Shown: positions 17,100-26,395, counted from the first letter of the stretch. The stretch is 64,000 bases of DNA from JALYRV01 sp036675475 (GCA_036675475.1 JAKFEY010000025.1:8792-72791), one strand, 5' to 3'. The notes: a model not told the origin generated them from the sequence alone. Numbers and translations: made by a program.

Positions 17100-17849
17100 A
17101 TGTCGATTGAGTCGCCGGCGGACCTGCACGGCATGCGCGCCATCGGGCGCATCGTCGCCAACGTGCTCGATGCGATGGCGCGCGAAGTGCGGCCCGGCAT
17201 CACGACCGGCGAGCTCGACGGCGTGGCGGCCGCGATCGTCAAGGCCGAAGGCGCGCGGTCGGCGCCGGCCGACGTCTACGGCTTTCCGCGCACTGTGCTC
17301 ATCAGCGTGAACGACGAGGTCGTGCACGGCATTCCCGGCGCGCGGCGCATTGGCGCCGGCGATCTCGTCAAGCTCGATGTCACGCTGCAGAAGGATGGCT
17401 ACGTCGCCGATGCCGCACGCACCGTCGCTGCCGGACGGGCTTCCGATGTCGCGTCGCGGCTGGCCGCGTGCGCCGAGCGGGCCTTCGAGGCCGCACTCGC
17501 GGTGGCGCGCGCAGGCACCAAGGTCAACGCCATCGGCAGGGTCGTCGACAAGCACGTCCGCGCGTCAGGGTTCACGGTGGTCCGCGGCCTCACGGGTCAC
17601 GGCGTGGGCCGCACCATTCATGAAGAGCCCACCGTGCCGAATTATTTCGACCGCTGGCAGGCCGACGTGCTCAGCGACGGCCTGGTGCTGACCATCGAAC
17701 CCATCATCACGGCGGGGGGAGAGGCGGTGGTCACCGGCAAGGATGGGTGGACCATCAGCACGCGCGACGGCAGCCTCGCCGCGCATTTCGAGCACACCCT
17801 TGTCATCACAAACGGCGAACCTGTCATCCTGACGGCCTCCGCCGCCTGA
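17100..17849 (+). CDS. map: Methionine aminopeptidase, type I
   Basis: Removes the initiator methionine from new proteins in the cytoplasm. All five metal ligands are present: D93 (KLDVT), D104 (ADAART), H167 (GHGVGRTIHEEP), E200 (TIEP) and E231 (HFEHT). SVNDEVVHGIP is the standard type-I signature. At 249 aa it matches the catalytic core with no N-terminal extension. It stands alone, away from the ribosomal-protein operons where map is often found, so a second copy elsewhere is possible. Confidence 0.95.
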   Translation: MSIESPADLHGMRAIGRIVANVLDAMAREVRPGITTGELDGVAAAIVKAEGARSAPADVYGFPRTVLISVNDEVVHGIPGARRIGAGDLVKLDVTLQKDGYVADAARTVAAGRASDVASRLAACAERAFEAALAVARAGTKVNAIGRVVDKHVRASGFTVVRGLTGHGVGRTIHEEPTVPNYFDRWQADVLSDGLVLTIEPIITAGGEAVVTGKDGWTISTRDGSLAAHFEHTLVITNGEPVILTASAA

Positions 17850-17947
17850 CTCCAGCCCGTCGCGGGCCGACACAAGCGAACACAAGCGATCGGGAGAGAC
17901 CAGCAGGCCAAACTCTGCGGTAGACTGCGCCCATCACGACGAGCGTC

Positions 17948-18406
17948 ATGTTCAATGACCGCGGCCGGACTCTTCTTGCCGTTGGCGGCACGCTTAGCGC
18001 TGCTTTGGCCCTCCTCCACATCATCGTCATCGCTATGGGGCCGGCCGGCTACCGCTACTTCGGCGCGCCCGATGAGTTTGCGCAGATGACGGAGGCGGGT
18101 TCGTTCGCGCCTGCGGTGCTGACGGCCGTGTTCGCTCTCATTTTTGCCGTGTGGGCGGTGTATGGGTTCGGCGGCGCGAGACTCATTCCGCGCCCCCCCA
18201 TGGTGCGCCTCGGTCTTGTCGTGATTGCCTCGGTGTATATCCTGCGCGGGTTGTCGGTGGTGCCTGAAGCGCTGCTGCTGATGCGCACGCCTGGCGCGTT
18301 CCCGCTGCGTTTCCTTGTGTTCTCGCTCCTCTCGCTCATCATCGGCACGCTCTACGCGATCGGGACGCGCCAGGCCTGGCGCCGCCTGCGCCATCGTCAC
18401 CACTGA
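17948..18406 (+). CDS. Small four-helix membrane protein, unknown function
   Basis: A 152-aa protein with four hydrophobic segments (about residues 10-30, 55-75, 88-108 and 120-140) and a basic C-terminus ending RRLRHRHH. No family motif is recognised. It is followed after 13 nt by the rhodanese gene, so the two may be co-transcribed. Confidence 0.6.
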   Translation: MFNDRGRTLLAVGGTLSAALALLHIIVIAMGPAGYRYFGAPDEFAQMTEAGSFAPAVLTAVFALIFAVWAVYGFGGARLIPRPPMVRLGLVVIASVYILRGLSVVPEALLLMRTPGAFPLRFLVFSLLSLIIGTLYAIGTRQAWRRLRHRHH

Positions 18407-18419
18407 AGCCCTGCCGGCC

Positions 18420-18680
18420 ATGATCACGCTCGACGTGCGATCGCGGCGTGAGTACGAGCAGGGACACGTGCCCGGCGCGCGGCACGTGCCGTTCTGGCTG
18501 GTCTGGTTCCGCGCGTCCTCGCTCGCCGCCTCGCGCGACGATCCGATTACGGTGTACTGTGGCCACGGGCCGCGTGCGTGGATGGCCAAGGCCCTCCTCC
18601 GCGCCCGCGGCTATACCCGCGTGCAGCTGCTTCGCGGCCACATGCGCGCGTGGAAGAGGAACGGCCAGCCGCTGGAGTGA
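18420..18680 (+). CDS. Rhodanese-like domain protein
   Basis: An 86-aa single rhodanese domain. LDVRSRREYEQGHVPGA is the family's CH2A-like opening, and YCGHGPRA carries the active-site Cys that would hold persulfide sulfur. The domain lacks extensions and should be cytoplasmic. The ATG at 18420 puts the first beta strand directly at the N-terminus; the longer open frame upstream belongs to the preceding gene in another phase. It ends 4 nt before mscL. Confidence 0.85.
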   Translation: MITLDVRSRREYEQGHVPGARHVPFWLVWFRASSLAASRDDPITVYCGHGPRAWMAKALLRARGYTRVQLLRGHMRAWKRNGQPLE

Positions 18681-18684
18681 CGCC

Positions 18685-19122
18685 ATGCTCAAGGAATTTC
18701 GATCGTTTATCGCGCGCGGCAACGTGATCGAGCTCGCGGTCGCCGTGATCATCGGAGCCGCGTTCGGGAAGATCATCGCCACGCTGGTCGACGGCGTCCT
18801 CATGCCGCCGCTGGGCATGATGATCGGCGGCATCGACTTCGCGAGCCTGTTCTATGTGCTCGATCCCTCGCGTGGCATTCCTGCGTCACTCGCCGACGCG
18901 AAGGCCGCGGGCGTGCCGGTCATTGCCTACGGCCAGCTGATCAACGACATCATCACGTTCCTGATCGTCGCGTTCGTGATCTTCCTGGTCGTGCGCGCCT
19001 ACAACCGCATGAAGAACGAGCCCGAGGCCGCGGCGCCGACGACGAGGGAATGTCCGCAGTGCCTGTCGACGATTCCGTTGAAGGCCGTGCGCTGCGCGCA
19101 TTGCACGTCGGCGCTTGCGTGA
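18685..19122 (+). CDS. mscL: Large-conductance mechanosensitive channel MscL with C-terminal zinc ribbon
   Basis: A pentameric inner-membrane channel that releases solutes on hypoosmotic shock. FRSFIARGNVIELAVAVIIG is the conserved MscL N-terminus and first transmembrane helix. A second helix, ITFLIVAFVIFLVVRAYNR, follows a periplasmic loop. The last ~25 residues add a CPxC...CxxC zinc-ribbon motif (CPQC and CAHC) instead of a simple charged helix. Its stop overlaps the GTG of the glycosyltransferase as GTGA. Confidence 0.95.
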   Translation: MLKEFRSFIARGNVIELAVAVIIGAAFGKIIATLVDGVLMPPLGMMIGGIDFASLFYVLDPSRGIPASLADAKAAGVPVIAYGQLINDIITFLIVAFVIFLVVRAYNRMKNEPEAAAPTTRECPQCLSTIPLKAVRCAHCTSALA

Positions 19123-19823
19123 TTTCGGTCGTCGTCCCGGCGCACAACGAAGAGGCGCTGCTTGGCGCCACGATTGAGGCCATTCGCGCGGCGTTTGCGG
19201 CCACACGCGGCGCCGGGCCGTATGAGATCGTGGTGGTCGATGACGACTCCACCGATCGGACAGCGGCGGTGGCCGAGGCGGCAGGCGCGCGTGTCGTGCG
19301 GGCCAAGGTGCGGCAGATCGCGGCGGCGCGCAACGCGGGCGCGCGCGCTGCGCAGGGGGAATGGCTGATCTTCGTCGACGCCGACACGCTGCTGCCCGCG
19401 GCCACGCTCGGCGATACGCTGGCAGCGCTCGGGGAAGGGATCAGTGCCGGCGGCGCGCCGGGCCGGCTTCCCGCCGGCGAGCCGCTATGGGCGCGCGCCT
19501 CGTGGGCGCCGCTGCAGTGGGGGATGATCCTGCTGAACATGCCGGGCGGCGCCTACATGTTCATGACGCGCGCGGCGTTCGAGGCGGCGGGCGGCTTCGA
19601 CGAGCGCTATTTCGCGTCCGAGGAGATTCACCTGGCGCGCGCGCTCAAGAAGATCGGGCGCTTCCGCATGGTGCGCCATCCCGTCGTGACCTCAGGCCGC
19701 AAGTTCCGGCTGCTTGGCTTCCGCGGGATGATGCGCGAGTTGACCCGGCTCGCCGTCCGCGGCCCGCGCGCGCTCGAAAGCCGCACGCATCTCGGCCTCT
19801 GGTACGACAAGCACCGCGACTAG
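19119..19823 (+). CDS. Family 2 glycosyltransferase
   Basis: A 234-aa GT-A fold glycosyltransferase: ISVVVPAHNEE at the N-terminus, VVVDDDSTDRT for nucleotide binding, and FVDADTLLP with the metal-binding DxD-like motif. GGFDERYFASEE matches the acceptor-side motif of GT2 enzymes. No transmembrane helices are obvious, and donor and acceptor are unknown. GTG 19119 is chosen because the first beta strand begins immediately after it; the longer open frame upstream runs within mscL. Its stop overlaps the end of the convergent gene by 4 bp. Confidence 0.85.
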   Translation: MISVVVPAHNEEALLGATIEAIRAAFAATRGAGPYEIVVVDDDSTDRTAAVAEAAGARVVRAKVRQIAAARNAGARAAQGEWLIFVDADTLLPAATLGDTLAALGEGISAGGAPGRLPAGEPLWARASWAPLQWGMILLNMPGGAYMFMTRAAFEAAGGFDERYFASEEIHLARALKKIGRFRMVRHPVVTSGRKFRLLGFRGMMRELTRLAVRGPRALESRTHLGLWYDKHRD

Positions 19824-22246
19824 CGGCCGCGCGAGCGCCACACGGCGTCGCGCAGGCGCGTCAACGTGTCGGGGGAGCCCGTGAACATCTGCTCGGGGTA
19901 CCCGGCGTAGCGCACCATGTCCTGATAGATGGCGTCGCTCTGATACAGATTCAGGCCCATGCCCGCGAGGTACTGCAGCCGCAGGTTGCGATCGCGGTTG
20001 ATCTCGGCGTCCTGGAGCCACGGCGCCAGCTCCGTCGCGTTGCCCGCATAGGTCGCGAACAGATCCACGGCGGAGAACATGCCGATCTCGCGCAGCGACT
20101 GCGCCATCACGCCGTACGCCGGATCCTCCAGCTTGCGCTGCACGGCATCCACGTCGATGCGCAGCGGCTCGAGGCTGCCGACGAGCACGAGGTCGTAGCC
20201 GCGTCCTTCAATCGTGTTCGCGAACACGCTGCCGTTCGGAAACACTTTCAGGAACGTGCCGATTTCGCTCTTGACCGCTTCGAGGTTGCTTTCGTACAGC
20301 TGCACGAACAGCGTGACGACGCCGCCCGGATTCAACCGGCCCTTCGCCGCCTCGAAGAACTCCTCGGTGTAGAGATTGGCCGCGCCCTTCACCCATGGGT
20401 CGAGCGGGTCTGACGTGATCGCGTCGAACTTCTCGTCGGTCGTCAGGATGAAGTGCCGCGCGTCATCGAGGTGAATCGTCGTCTTCGGGTTGGTCACGAC
20501 GTTGAAGTTGTGATCGCCGAAGAAGCGCGACACCACCTGCGGCACGAGCGGCTCGATCTCCGCGATCTTCAGGTGCGTGACGCCAGGATCCACGCTGGCC
20601 GCGCCGGCGGTGACGCCCGCGCCGCAGCCGATGACGAGCACCGATGCCGGGTTCGGCGGCAGCAGTGTGGTGAGATGGCCCAGCATGCGCTGCAGCCGCA
20701 TGTCCTGCGGCTCGCTCGAGGCCTGCACCTTGCCGGCGTTGTGATAGTTGAGCACACCGTTCGGCGTGCGCGAGACGGCCACCGACGATGTGAGGCCTTC
20801 ACCCGAATAGAAGATGTCGTTCTGGCCGATCCACGTGGCGGCATAGCGGCCGTAGGCGATCAGCAGGCCGGGCACCGGCGGCACGGCGCGCGCGAGCACC
20901 ACGGCGAGCAGGACGGCGACGGCCGGCGCGAGCTGGGCGCCGAACGTGGCGCGGCGCAGCTTGTCGGTGGCGAGCACGATGATGCCCGAGATTGCCGCGC
21001 TGATGATGAGCAGCTGCTGCGCCTTCTGCGTGCCGATCCACGCCACGAGCAGCAGGCTGGCGAACAGTGAACCGACGATGGCGCCGACCGTGTTGGCAGC
21101 GTAGAGCCGGCCGACGAGGCGGCCGGGATCCTGTCCGGGCGCGGCAATCGAGGCGAGCGCGAGCGGGAAGCTGGCGCCCCACAGAATGGCGGGCGGCAGC
21201 ACCGCGAAGAGGCAGCGCGCCAGGTCGAGCTGGAAGTTGATCCACGGGCTCGTCGCGAGCGAGGGATTGACGGGCCAGTACGGCATCCACGCCGAGAGCA
21301 CGTACGACGTCCAGGCGATGCCGGCGATCAGCAGGATCTGGCACCACGCGAACGCGACGCGCGGACGCGCCAGGCGCGGCGCCACCATCGAGCCGACGCT
21401 GCTGCCGATGCCGAGCCCGGTCAGAAAGACGGCGAGCACGAGCGAGAAGGTGTAGACCGTCGCGCCGAAGAGCAGCGAGAGCAGGCGCGTCCAGAGCACT
21501 TCGGCCGACAGCGCCGTCATGCCCGAGATGCCGATGGCGAGGTAGATCGGCGTGGGATTGACCGCGCGCACGTCCTCGGTGCCCTTGGCCGACGGCGTGT
21601 AGGGCGAGCGCTTCGCCATGAGCAGCGCCGCGACGCCGACGACGGCATTGAGGGCCACGGCGGCAAACGTCGCGACCATCACGTCGTGCTCGCGCAGCAG
21701 GTAGAAGCCGGCGAGCAGCGCGCCGATGACGGCGCCGCCCGTGTTGCCGCCGTAGAAGAACCCGAGCCACGACACGCCCTTCGGCGTCGTTTCCACCCAG
21801 CGCGCCACGGCGGGCAGCGTCGCGCCCATCAGCAGCGTCGGCGGCAGCAGGCAGATCGCCGCGACGATCGATCGCAGGATCATGCTGAACATCCCCGTGC
21901 CGGCCCACGCGGTGTAGAGGCTGCCGATGAGCGGCACGATCAGCAGCACCAGCAGGCCGATGACGCCGATCGCCAGCTCCATCACGCCGTAGACCTTGAG
22001 CGGATGGTGCGCCGCCGAGACGAACCGCGGCAGGAGCAGGCTGCCCAGGCACATGCCGCCCATGAACGTGCCGAGCAGCACGCCGAGCGAGACGGTGGAC
22101 GATCCGATGACCAGCGAGAGAATCTGAAACCAGACGACCTGATAGATCAGCGCGGCGGCGCCGCTGCCGACAAACAGCGCCAGCATGGCGGCAAAATCAC
22201 GGTCACCGGGCGCAGCAGGAGCAGCAACGACGTTGGGTTTTGACAT
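19820..22246 (-). CDS. MFS-like membrane domain fused to spermidine synthase-like domain
   Basis: An 808-aa fusion. Residues ~15-480 form a polytopic membrane domain of about 12-14 helices, like the membrane-bound spermidine synthase family. The C-terminal ~300 residues are a Rossmann methyltransferase/aminopropyltransferase fold: VLVIGCGAGVTAGAA (nucleotide loop), KIAEIEPLV and DDARHFILT, then DAITSDPLDPW at the catalytic-loop position. Polyamine synthesis has been questioned for many such fusions, so the product is not assigned. It is convergent with the GT2 gene. A TAGAAT box lies upstream at 22262-22267 on the same strand. Confidence 0.82.
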   Translation of the reverse strand: MSKPNVVAAPAAPGDRDFAAMLALFVGSGAAALIYQVVWFQILSLVIGSSTVSLGVLLGTFMGGMCLGSLLLPRFVSAAHHPLKVYGVMELAIGVIGLLVLLIVPLIGSLYTAWAGTGMFSMILRSIVAAICLLPPTLLMGATLPAVARWVETTPKGVSWLGFFYGGNTGGAVIGALLAGFYLLREHDVMVATFAAVALNAVVGVAALLMAKRSPYTPSAKGTEDVRAVNPTPIYLAIGISGMTALSAEVLWTRLLSLLFGATVYTFSLVLAVFLTGLGIGSSVGSMVAPRLARPRVAFAWCQILLIAGIAWTSYVLSAWMPYWPVNPSLATSPWINFQLDLARCLFAVLPPAILWGASFPLALASIAAPGQDPGRLVGRLYAANTVGAIVGSLFASLLLVAWIGTQKAQQLLIISAAISGIIVLATDKLRRATFGAQLAPAVAVLLAVVLARAVPPVPGLLIAYGRYAATWIGQNDIFYSGEGLTSSVAVSRTPNGVLNYHNAGKVQASSEPQDMRLQRMLGHLTTLLPPNPASVLVIGCGAGVTAGAASVDPGVTHLKIAEIEPLVPQVVSRFFGDHNFNVVTNPKTTIHLDDARHFILTTDEKFDAITSDPLDPWVKGAANLYTEEFFEAAKGRLNPGGVVTLFVQLYESNLEAVKSEIGTFLKVFPNGSVFANTIEGRGYDLVLVGSLEPLRIDVDAVQRKLEDPAYGVMAQSLREIGMFSAVDLFATYAGNATELAPWLQDAEINRDRNLRLQYLAGMGLNLYQSDAIYQDMVRYAGYPEQMFTGSPDTLTRLRDAVWRSRGR

Positions 22247-22261
22247 GAAGTAGAGGCGTTG

Positions 22262-22267
22262 ATTCTA
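22262..22267 (-). promoter_or_regulatory. Putative -10 box for the MFS/spermidine synthase fusion gene
   Basis: On the minus strand TAGAAT ends 15 nt before the ATG at 22246, giving a predicted leader of about 8 nt. No strong -35 was found. Confidence 0.35.
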
Positions 22268-22369
22268 GCGGGGAATCCCGCGATCGAATACGGCAGGAGG
22301 GAGGCCGCCGTTTCGGATCGGCGGCGTGCATACCCCCCGGCACTATCTGTCGCGGCGAGGCGGCGGCGC

Positions 22370-22534
22370 CTACCGCGCGGCGCGCAGCTTCACGCCGTCG
22401 AGCGGCAGAAACTCGATCCAGCCTTCCCACCGGGCGGTCCCGTCGTCGGCAGGGCTGCCAACGGCCTGCGCGCGGTAGGCGGTGCCGTCCGGCGCAATTA
22501 CGGGTTTGCCATACGTCGCGAGCACTTCGGGCAT
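22370..22534 (-). CDS. Small conserved-looking protein (54 aa), unknown function
   Basis: A 54-aa cytoplasmic protein starting MPEVLATYGKPV. The segment WEGWIEFLPLDGVKLRA has a natural amino-acid mix and resembles short proteins I associate with Vicinamibacteria-type genomes; this is recollection, not a search. An upstream in-frame Met exists at 22564, but the inner Met gives a more natural N-terminus. No motif suggests a function. Confidence 0.5.
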   Translation of the reverse strand: MPEVLATYGKPVIAPDGTAYRAQAVGSPADDGTARWEGWIEFLPLDGVKLRAAR

Positions 22535-22615
22535 GGCGATCCTCTCGCATGCCCGGGGCTGCAAGCAGCGTTCCCCGCCGCGTTACACTTCTGGCGCGTG
22601 CATAAAGGAGTGTGA

Positions 22616-23470
22616 GTGAAGGTAGGCAGAGGGTTACGCGAGACCAAAAACGCGCTTCTCATTCTCGTCGGGATTCTGTCCGCAGGCATGGGTCTTAAGG
22701 GCTTTCTGCTGGCGGGCGGCCTGATTGACGGCGGGGTGACAGGCGTGTCGATGTTGCTCGATCGGGTGACGGCGCTGCCGCTCGCCCTGTGGCTGCCGAT
22801 CGTGAACCTGCCGTTCATCGCCGTAGCCTGGAAGGTGATTGGGCCGGCGTTCGCCGTGCGCAGCGCCATCGGCATCACCGGCCTCGCCCTGGCCCTCGCC
22901 TTCATCCACTTTCCGGCGGTGACCAGCGACCGCCTGCTCGAGGCCGTCTTCGGCGGGTTCTTCCTCGGCGGCGGCATCGGTCTCGCGATGCGCGGCAGCG
23001 CCGTCCTCGACGGCACGGAAATCGCCGCGCTGCTGATCAGCAAGCGCAGCCACCTGTTGAAGGTGGGCGATGTCATCCTCGTCTTCAACGTGGTGTTGTT
23101 CCTGGCCGCGATGTCGGTGCTTGGCGTCGAATCAGCCCTCTATTCGATCCTCACGTATTTCACGGCGGCCAAGACGCTCGACTTCGTCATTCACGGCATC
23201 GAGGAATACACCGCCATGACGATCGTGTCGGGCAGCTCGGGCGACATTCGCAACGCGATTACCACGTCGCTCGGCCGCGGCGTCACCGTGTATCGCGGCT
23301 ACGGCGGCATGACCGGCTCCGAGCAGCACATCCTCTATTGCGTCGTCACGCGCCTCGAGATCGGCAAGGTCAAGACCATCGTCAAGGCCATCGACGAGAA
23401 CGCGTTCATCGTGTCGCACGCGCTGTCCGAGGTGGAAGGCGGTGTCGTGAAGCGGGCGGCGCTGCATTGA
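22616..23470 (+). CDS. YitT family (DUF161/DUF2179) membrane protein
   Basis: A 284-aa member of the YitT family. The N-terminal ~180 residues contain five or six membrane helices (GGLIDGGVTGVSML is the conserved first repeat). The C-terminal ~90 residues form the soluble DUF2179 domain (TIVSGSSGDIRNAI ... GRGVTVYRGYGG). Family function is not settled. The GTG at 22616 has AAAGGAG 5 nt upstream. Its stop overlaps the next gene's ATG (TGATG), so it heads a three-gene operon with the TPR and VWA genes. Confidence 0.9.
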   Translation: MKVGRGLRETKNALLILVGILSAGMGLKGFLLAGGLIDGGVTGVSMLLDRVTALPLALWLPIVNLPFIAVAWKVIGPAFAVRSAIGITGLALALAFIHFPAVTSDRLLEAVFGGFFLGGGIGLAMRGSAVLDGTEIAALLISKRSHLLKVGDVILVFNVVLFLAAMSVLGVESALYSILTYFTAAKTLDFVIHGIEEYTAMTIVSGSSGDIRNAITTSLGRGVTVYRGYGGMTGSEQHILYCVVTRLEIGKVKTIVKAIDENAFIVSHALSEVEGGVVKRAALH

Positions 23471-24750
23471 TGCGCGCCGCGTCGCTGCTGCTGGCCGCCG
23501 CGGTGTTGATGGGCGCGCCCCGCGCGGCAGCCGCGCAGGCGGAGCAGGAGCCCGCCGACACGTGGAAGCACTTCGATGTGTGGCTCGACGCCATCGAGGC
23601 GCACACGCCCGGCGCGCGCGACCGAGCGGTTGCGGCGATGCTCGCCATGCCGGCGTCGGACCTCGAGTCCGTGTTTCCGTACATGGTGTTCGCCCTGCGA
23701 GACGTGATCGAGGGGCTTCACGAACGTCCGCGTCCGCTCGACGAGCTGTTCTCGCGCTACGGCACGCGCGCGCTCGCGCCCGATAATCTCGCGGCGTTGA
23801 AGCTTCGCGCCGGTCGCATCGCCGGGATGGGACTCGATCGCTTCCTCAAGCTCGCGGCGATGCTCCACGCAGACATTGCGCGCGTGGATCCCGCGGCGCA
23901 CGTGACGACGAGCGAGGGTGTCGGACATCTCGTCAGCGACGGCCGCAATCTGCGCGACGAGGGACGGCCGTGGCACTGGATGCTCGGCCGATCGCTGCTG
24001 CACCTGGTGCGCCCGCGCGGCGATCCACACGCCAGGCTGTGGTACGTAGCGGTTGCGCATCACCTGCAGGGCACGCGCAATTTCACGGAAGCGAACCCGC
24101 ACCTCGAGCGCGCGCTCGAACTGTTTCCTGACGATGCCGAGGTGCAGTTCCTTCGGGGATTGCTGCACGAGGCGCAGTCGGGACCGGATATTCAGGCGGC
24201 TGTGGCCGAGAAGATCGCCGGCCTTCCGGCGCGCGACCAGCGCGCGTACCGCCCGAGTGTGAGGCCGGCGAAGGACGAGAACACTGACGCGCGCGACGCG
24301 TACGAGCGGGCGGTGGCCGCCGATCCCTCGCACCTGGCGGCGCGAATCCGGCTGGGCCGCACGCTCCTCGTCGAGGGGAAGGCCGACGCCGCCGCCGGGC
24401 ACCTGCGCACGGCGCTTGCCGGAACGCTTCAGCGCAGGCAGCGTTATCTCGCGCTGTTGCTGCTCGGACGTGCGGAGGAACTGGCGCGCAACATGGACGG
24501 CGCGCGAGCCGCATACACCGAGGCGGCGGCGCTGTATCCGGACGCGCAGTCGCCCCGCCTGGCCCTGAGTCAGATCGCGCTGCAAGCCGGCGATCGCGCC
24601 GGAGCCGCCGCGATGTTTCCATTTCTTTCGGCGGAGGCGCCGGATGATGCGCGCGAAGACCCGTGGTGGCGGTACTTCGCCGACTGGGTGCCCAATCGCG
24701 CGGAGTGGCTCGCGCGGCTGGAGACGACCTTCGGCCGGGAGGTGAAATGA
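23470..24750 (+). CDS. Secreted TPR-repeat protein
   Basis: A 426-aa protein with a clear signal peptide (about residues 1-23, cut near AAAAQA). The C-terminal ~200 residues contain TPR-like helical pairs, for example LERALELFPDDAEVQFLRG, AYERAVAADPSHLAARIRLG and AYTEAAALYPDAQSPRLALS. The N-terminal part is of unknown fold. Start and stop overlap the flanking genes (TGATG upstream, ATGA downstream), so it is translationally coupled to YitT and the VWA gene. A periplasmic scaffold role is an inference. Confidence 0.8.
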   Translation: MRAASLLLAAAVLMGAPRAAAAQAEQEPADTWKHFDVWLDAIEAHTPGARDRAVAAMLAMPASDLESVFPYMVFALRDVIEGLHERPRPLDELFSRYGTRALAPDNLAALKLRAGRIAGMGLDRFLKLAAMLHADIARVDPAAHVTTSEGVGHLVSDGRNLRDEGRPWHWMLGRSLLHLVRPRGDPHARLWYVAVAHHLQGTRNFTEANPHLERALELFPDDAEVQFLRGLLHEAQSGPDIQAAVAEKIAGLPARDQRAYRPSVRPAKDENTDARDAYERAVAADPSHLAARIRLGRTLLVEGKADAAAGHLRTALAGTLQRRQRYLALLLLGRAEELARNMDGARAAYTEAAALYPDAQSPRLALSQIALQAGDRAGAAAMFPFLSAEAPDDAREDPWWRYFADWVPNRAEWLARLETTFGREVK

Positions 24751-25604
24751 CGCGCGCGCGCCTGGCGCTGGCGGCCGCGTGCGCGGCGGCGATCGCGGCG
24801 CCTGTGGCCGCGACCCGGCAGGCCACGTTTTCGAGCCGGCTCGAAGCGGTGCGCGTCGATGTGGCCGTGACGGAGCGCGGACGGCCCGTGCCCGGTTTGA
24901 CGGCGGCCGACTTCGAGATTTTCGACAACGGCGTGCGGCAGCAGGTCGCGCTGATCGCGACCGAGGACTTGCCGCTCGATCTCGTGCTGGCGCTCGATGT
25001 GAGCGGCAGCGTCGAGGGCGAGCGGTTCGCGCACCTTCAGGAGACCTCGGTCGCCGCGTTGAAGACCCTGCGCGCCGCCGACAGAGCGGCGCTGGTCACC
25101 TTCACGCAGCGGGTCAGGCTGCCTGTGCCGCTCACCGAAGGGGCCGCGCGCCTCGCTGCCGCGCTCGAAGAATCGCCGACTATCGGAAAGACCTCGATGA
25201 TCGACGCGGCATACGTGTCGCTTGCGCATGCTGACAGCGGGTCGGGCCGCGCGCTGGTGATCGTGCTGAGCGATGGTGTCGACACCTCCAGCTGGCTCAC
25301 CGCCGGCTCGGTGGCCGAAACCGCGCGCCGCCTCGATGTCGTGCTGTTCGGGATCTCGTCGGGCGCGCCGCGCCGGACACCGCTCGAGGAGCTGGCCGAC
25401 GCGTCGGGCGGCGAACTGATTCGTGTGGAATCGACGCGCGAAATGTCGTCGGCCCTGACGTCGCTGGTCGACGCGTTCCGGCAGCGGTATCTCCTGAGCT
25501 TCGTGCCGCAAGGCGTGGCCAGGGCGGGCTGGCACACGCTCGACGTGCGCGCGACGCGCCGCGGGCTGCGCGTGAAAGCGCGGGCCGGATATTTCGGATC
25601 GTGA
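24747..25604 (+). CDS. VWFA-related secreted protein (Acidobacteria-type VWA)
   Basis: A 285-aa protein with a signal-like N-terminus and one von Willebrand factor A domain. LALDVSGSVEG is the MIDAS DxSxS motif; a Thr (around GKTSMID) and an Asp (VLSDGVDTSSW) sit where the remaining metal ligands are expected. The VxVxVxERGRPVPGLTAADFEIFDNG opening is the layout of VWFA-related Acidobacterial proteins. Metal-dependent protein binding in the periplasm or at the surface is expected. The gene overlaps the TPR gene as ATGA. Confidence 0.87.
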   Translation: MTRARLALAAACAAAIAAPVAATRQATFSSRLEAVRVDVAVTERGRPVPGLTAADFEIFDNGVRQQVALIATEDLPLDLVLALDVSGSVEGERFAHLQETSVAALKTLRAADRAALVTFTQRVRLPVPLTEGAARLAAALEESPTIGKTSMIDAAYVSLAHADSGSGRALVIVLSDGVDTSSWLTAGSVAETARRLDVVLFGISSGAPRRTPLEELADASGGELIRVESTREMSSALTSLVDAFRQRYLLSFVPQGVARAGWHTLDVRATRRGLRVKARAGYFGS

Positions 25605-25661
25605 GCTGCGGCTGGGCTTGTTCGCGCGCGATCCGGCATCCAAGTTGAAACGCGTCAGCGT

Positions 25662-26336
25662 ATGCCGCGTCGCGTTCCCGCCAGCCTGACGCCCAAAGCC
25701 GCCCGCTGCCGGAAGAAGTTCCTGCGGTTTTTTCCCGGCGGGTTCCACGACGACACCTACATCGACTGGGAGCGCGGCTATAAGTGGCAGGCGCACCTGC
25801 GCTGGCAGGAGGAGCTGCCGCCCAGCGTGTTCCGCGCGCTGCTGGCCCGAGGCGAGTTTGCCGAAATCGCGCGCCGCGCCGTGACCATCGAATCGCGGAC
25901 GAACCTGCTGTTCTCGTTCGAAAAAATGGCGCTGCGCGATGCCGTGAAGATGCCGGGCGGCGCCCGCCTCTTCGCCGAAGGGCTCGGCGCGTGGCTGCAC
26001 GGGCGGGGCACGCAGCAGGCGCGGTTCGAGCGGTGGATCGACGCCGCGAGCCGCCTGCCACGGCGGCAGACGCGCGTGCTGACGTGGCCGCTGGTGACGG
26101 TGTTCGGCTTCATCGCGCGCCCCGACGCTGAAATCTTCCTGAAGCCGCAGGTCACGCGGCTCGCCGCCGAGGCCTACGGTGTGGACTTCGCATACCAGTC
26201 GCGCCCCAACTGGGAGACGTACGCAAGCCTGCTCGCGTTTGCGGCCCAGGCGCGCCGCGACACCGCCGATCTCGGGCCGCGCGACATGATCGACCTGCAG
26301 TCCTTCATCTGGGTTCAGGGATCGGACGAGTACTGA
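25662..26336 (+). CDS. Conserved-looking protein of unknown function
   Basis: A 224-aa soluble protein with no signal peptide or membrane segment. It has a basic N-terminus, a Trp/Tyr-rich stretch (about residues 28-50, including YIDWERGYKWQAHLRWQEEL), and the C-terminal motif DLGPRDMIDLQSFIWVQGSDEY. Codon use and composition match its neighbours, so it is probably a real gene. I recognise no family. Confidence 0.65.
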   Translation: MPRRVPASLTPKAARCRKKFLRFFPGGFHDDTYIDWERGYKWQAHLRWQEELPPSVFRALLARGEFAEIARRAVTIESRTNLLFSFEKMALRDAVKMPGGARLFAEGLGAWLHGRGTQQARFERWIDAASRLPRRQTRVLTWPLVTVFGFIARPDAEIFLKPQVTRLAAEAYGVDFAYQSRPNWETYASLLAFAAQARRDTADLGPRDMIDLQSFIWVQGSDEY

Positions 26337-26340
26337 GGCA

Positions 26341-26387
26341 GCGAGTCCGGGATCGCCTCGAGTCGGATCGCTTCGAGTCGGATCGCC
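26341..26387 (+). repeat. Three short tandem repeats upstream of the tricorn protease gene
   Basis: Three adjacent units, each close to TCGAGTCGGATCGC (15-17 bp), run from 26341 to 26387; the second and third differ only at the last base. They end 9 nt before the putative -10 box and could be operator copies. Confidence 0.5.
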
Positions 26388-26395
26388 ATACGATT

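Noticed and set aside
26341..26387. CRISPR array
   Set aside because: Only three 15-bp units with no spacers, and no cas genes anywhere in the window.
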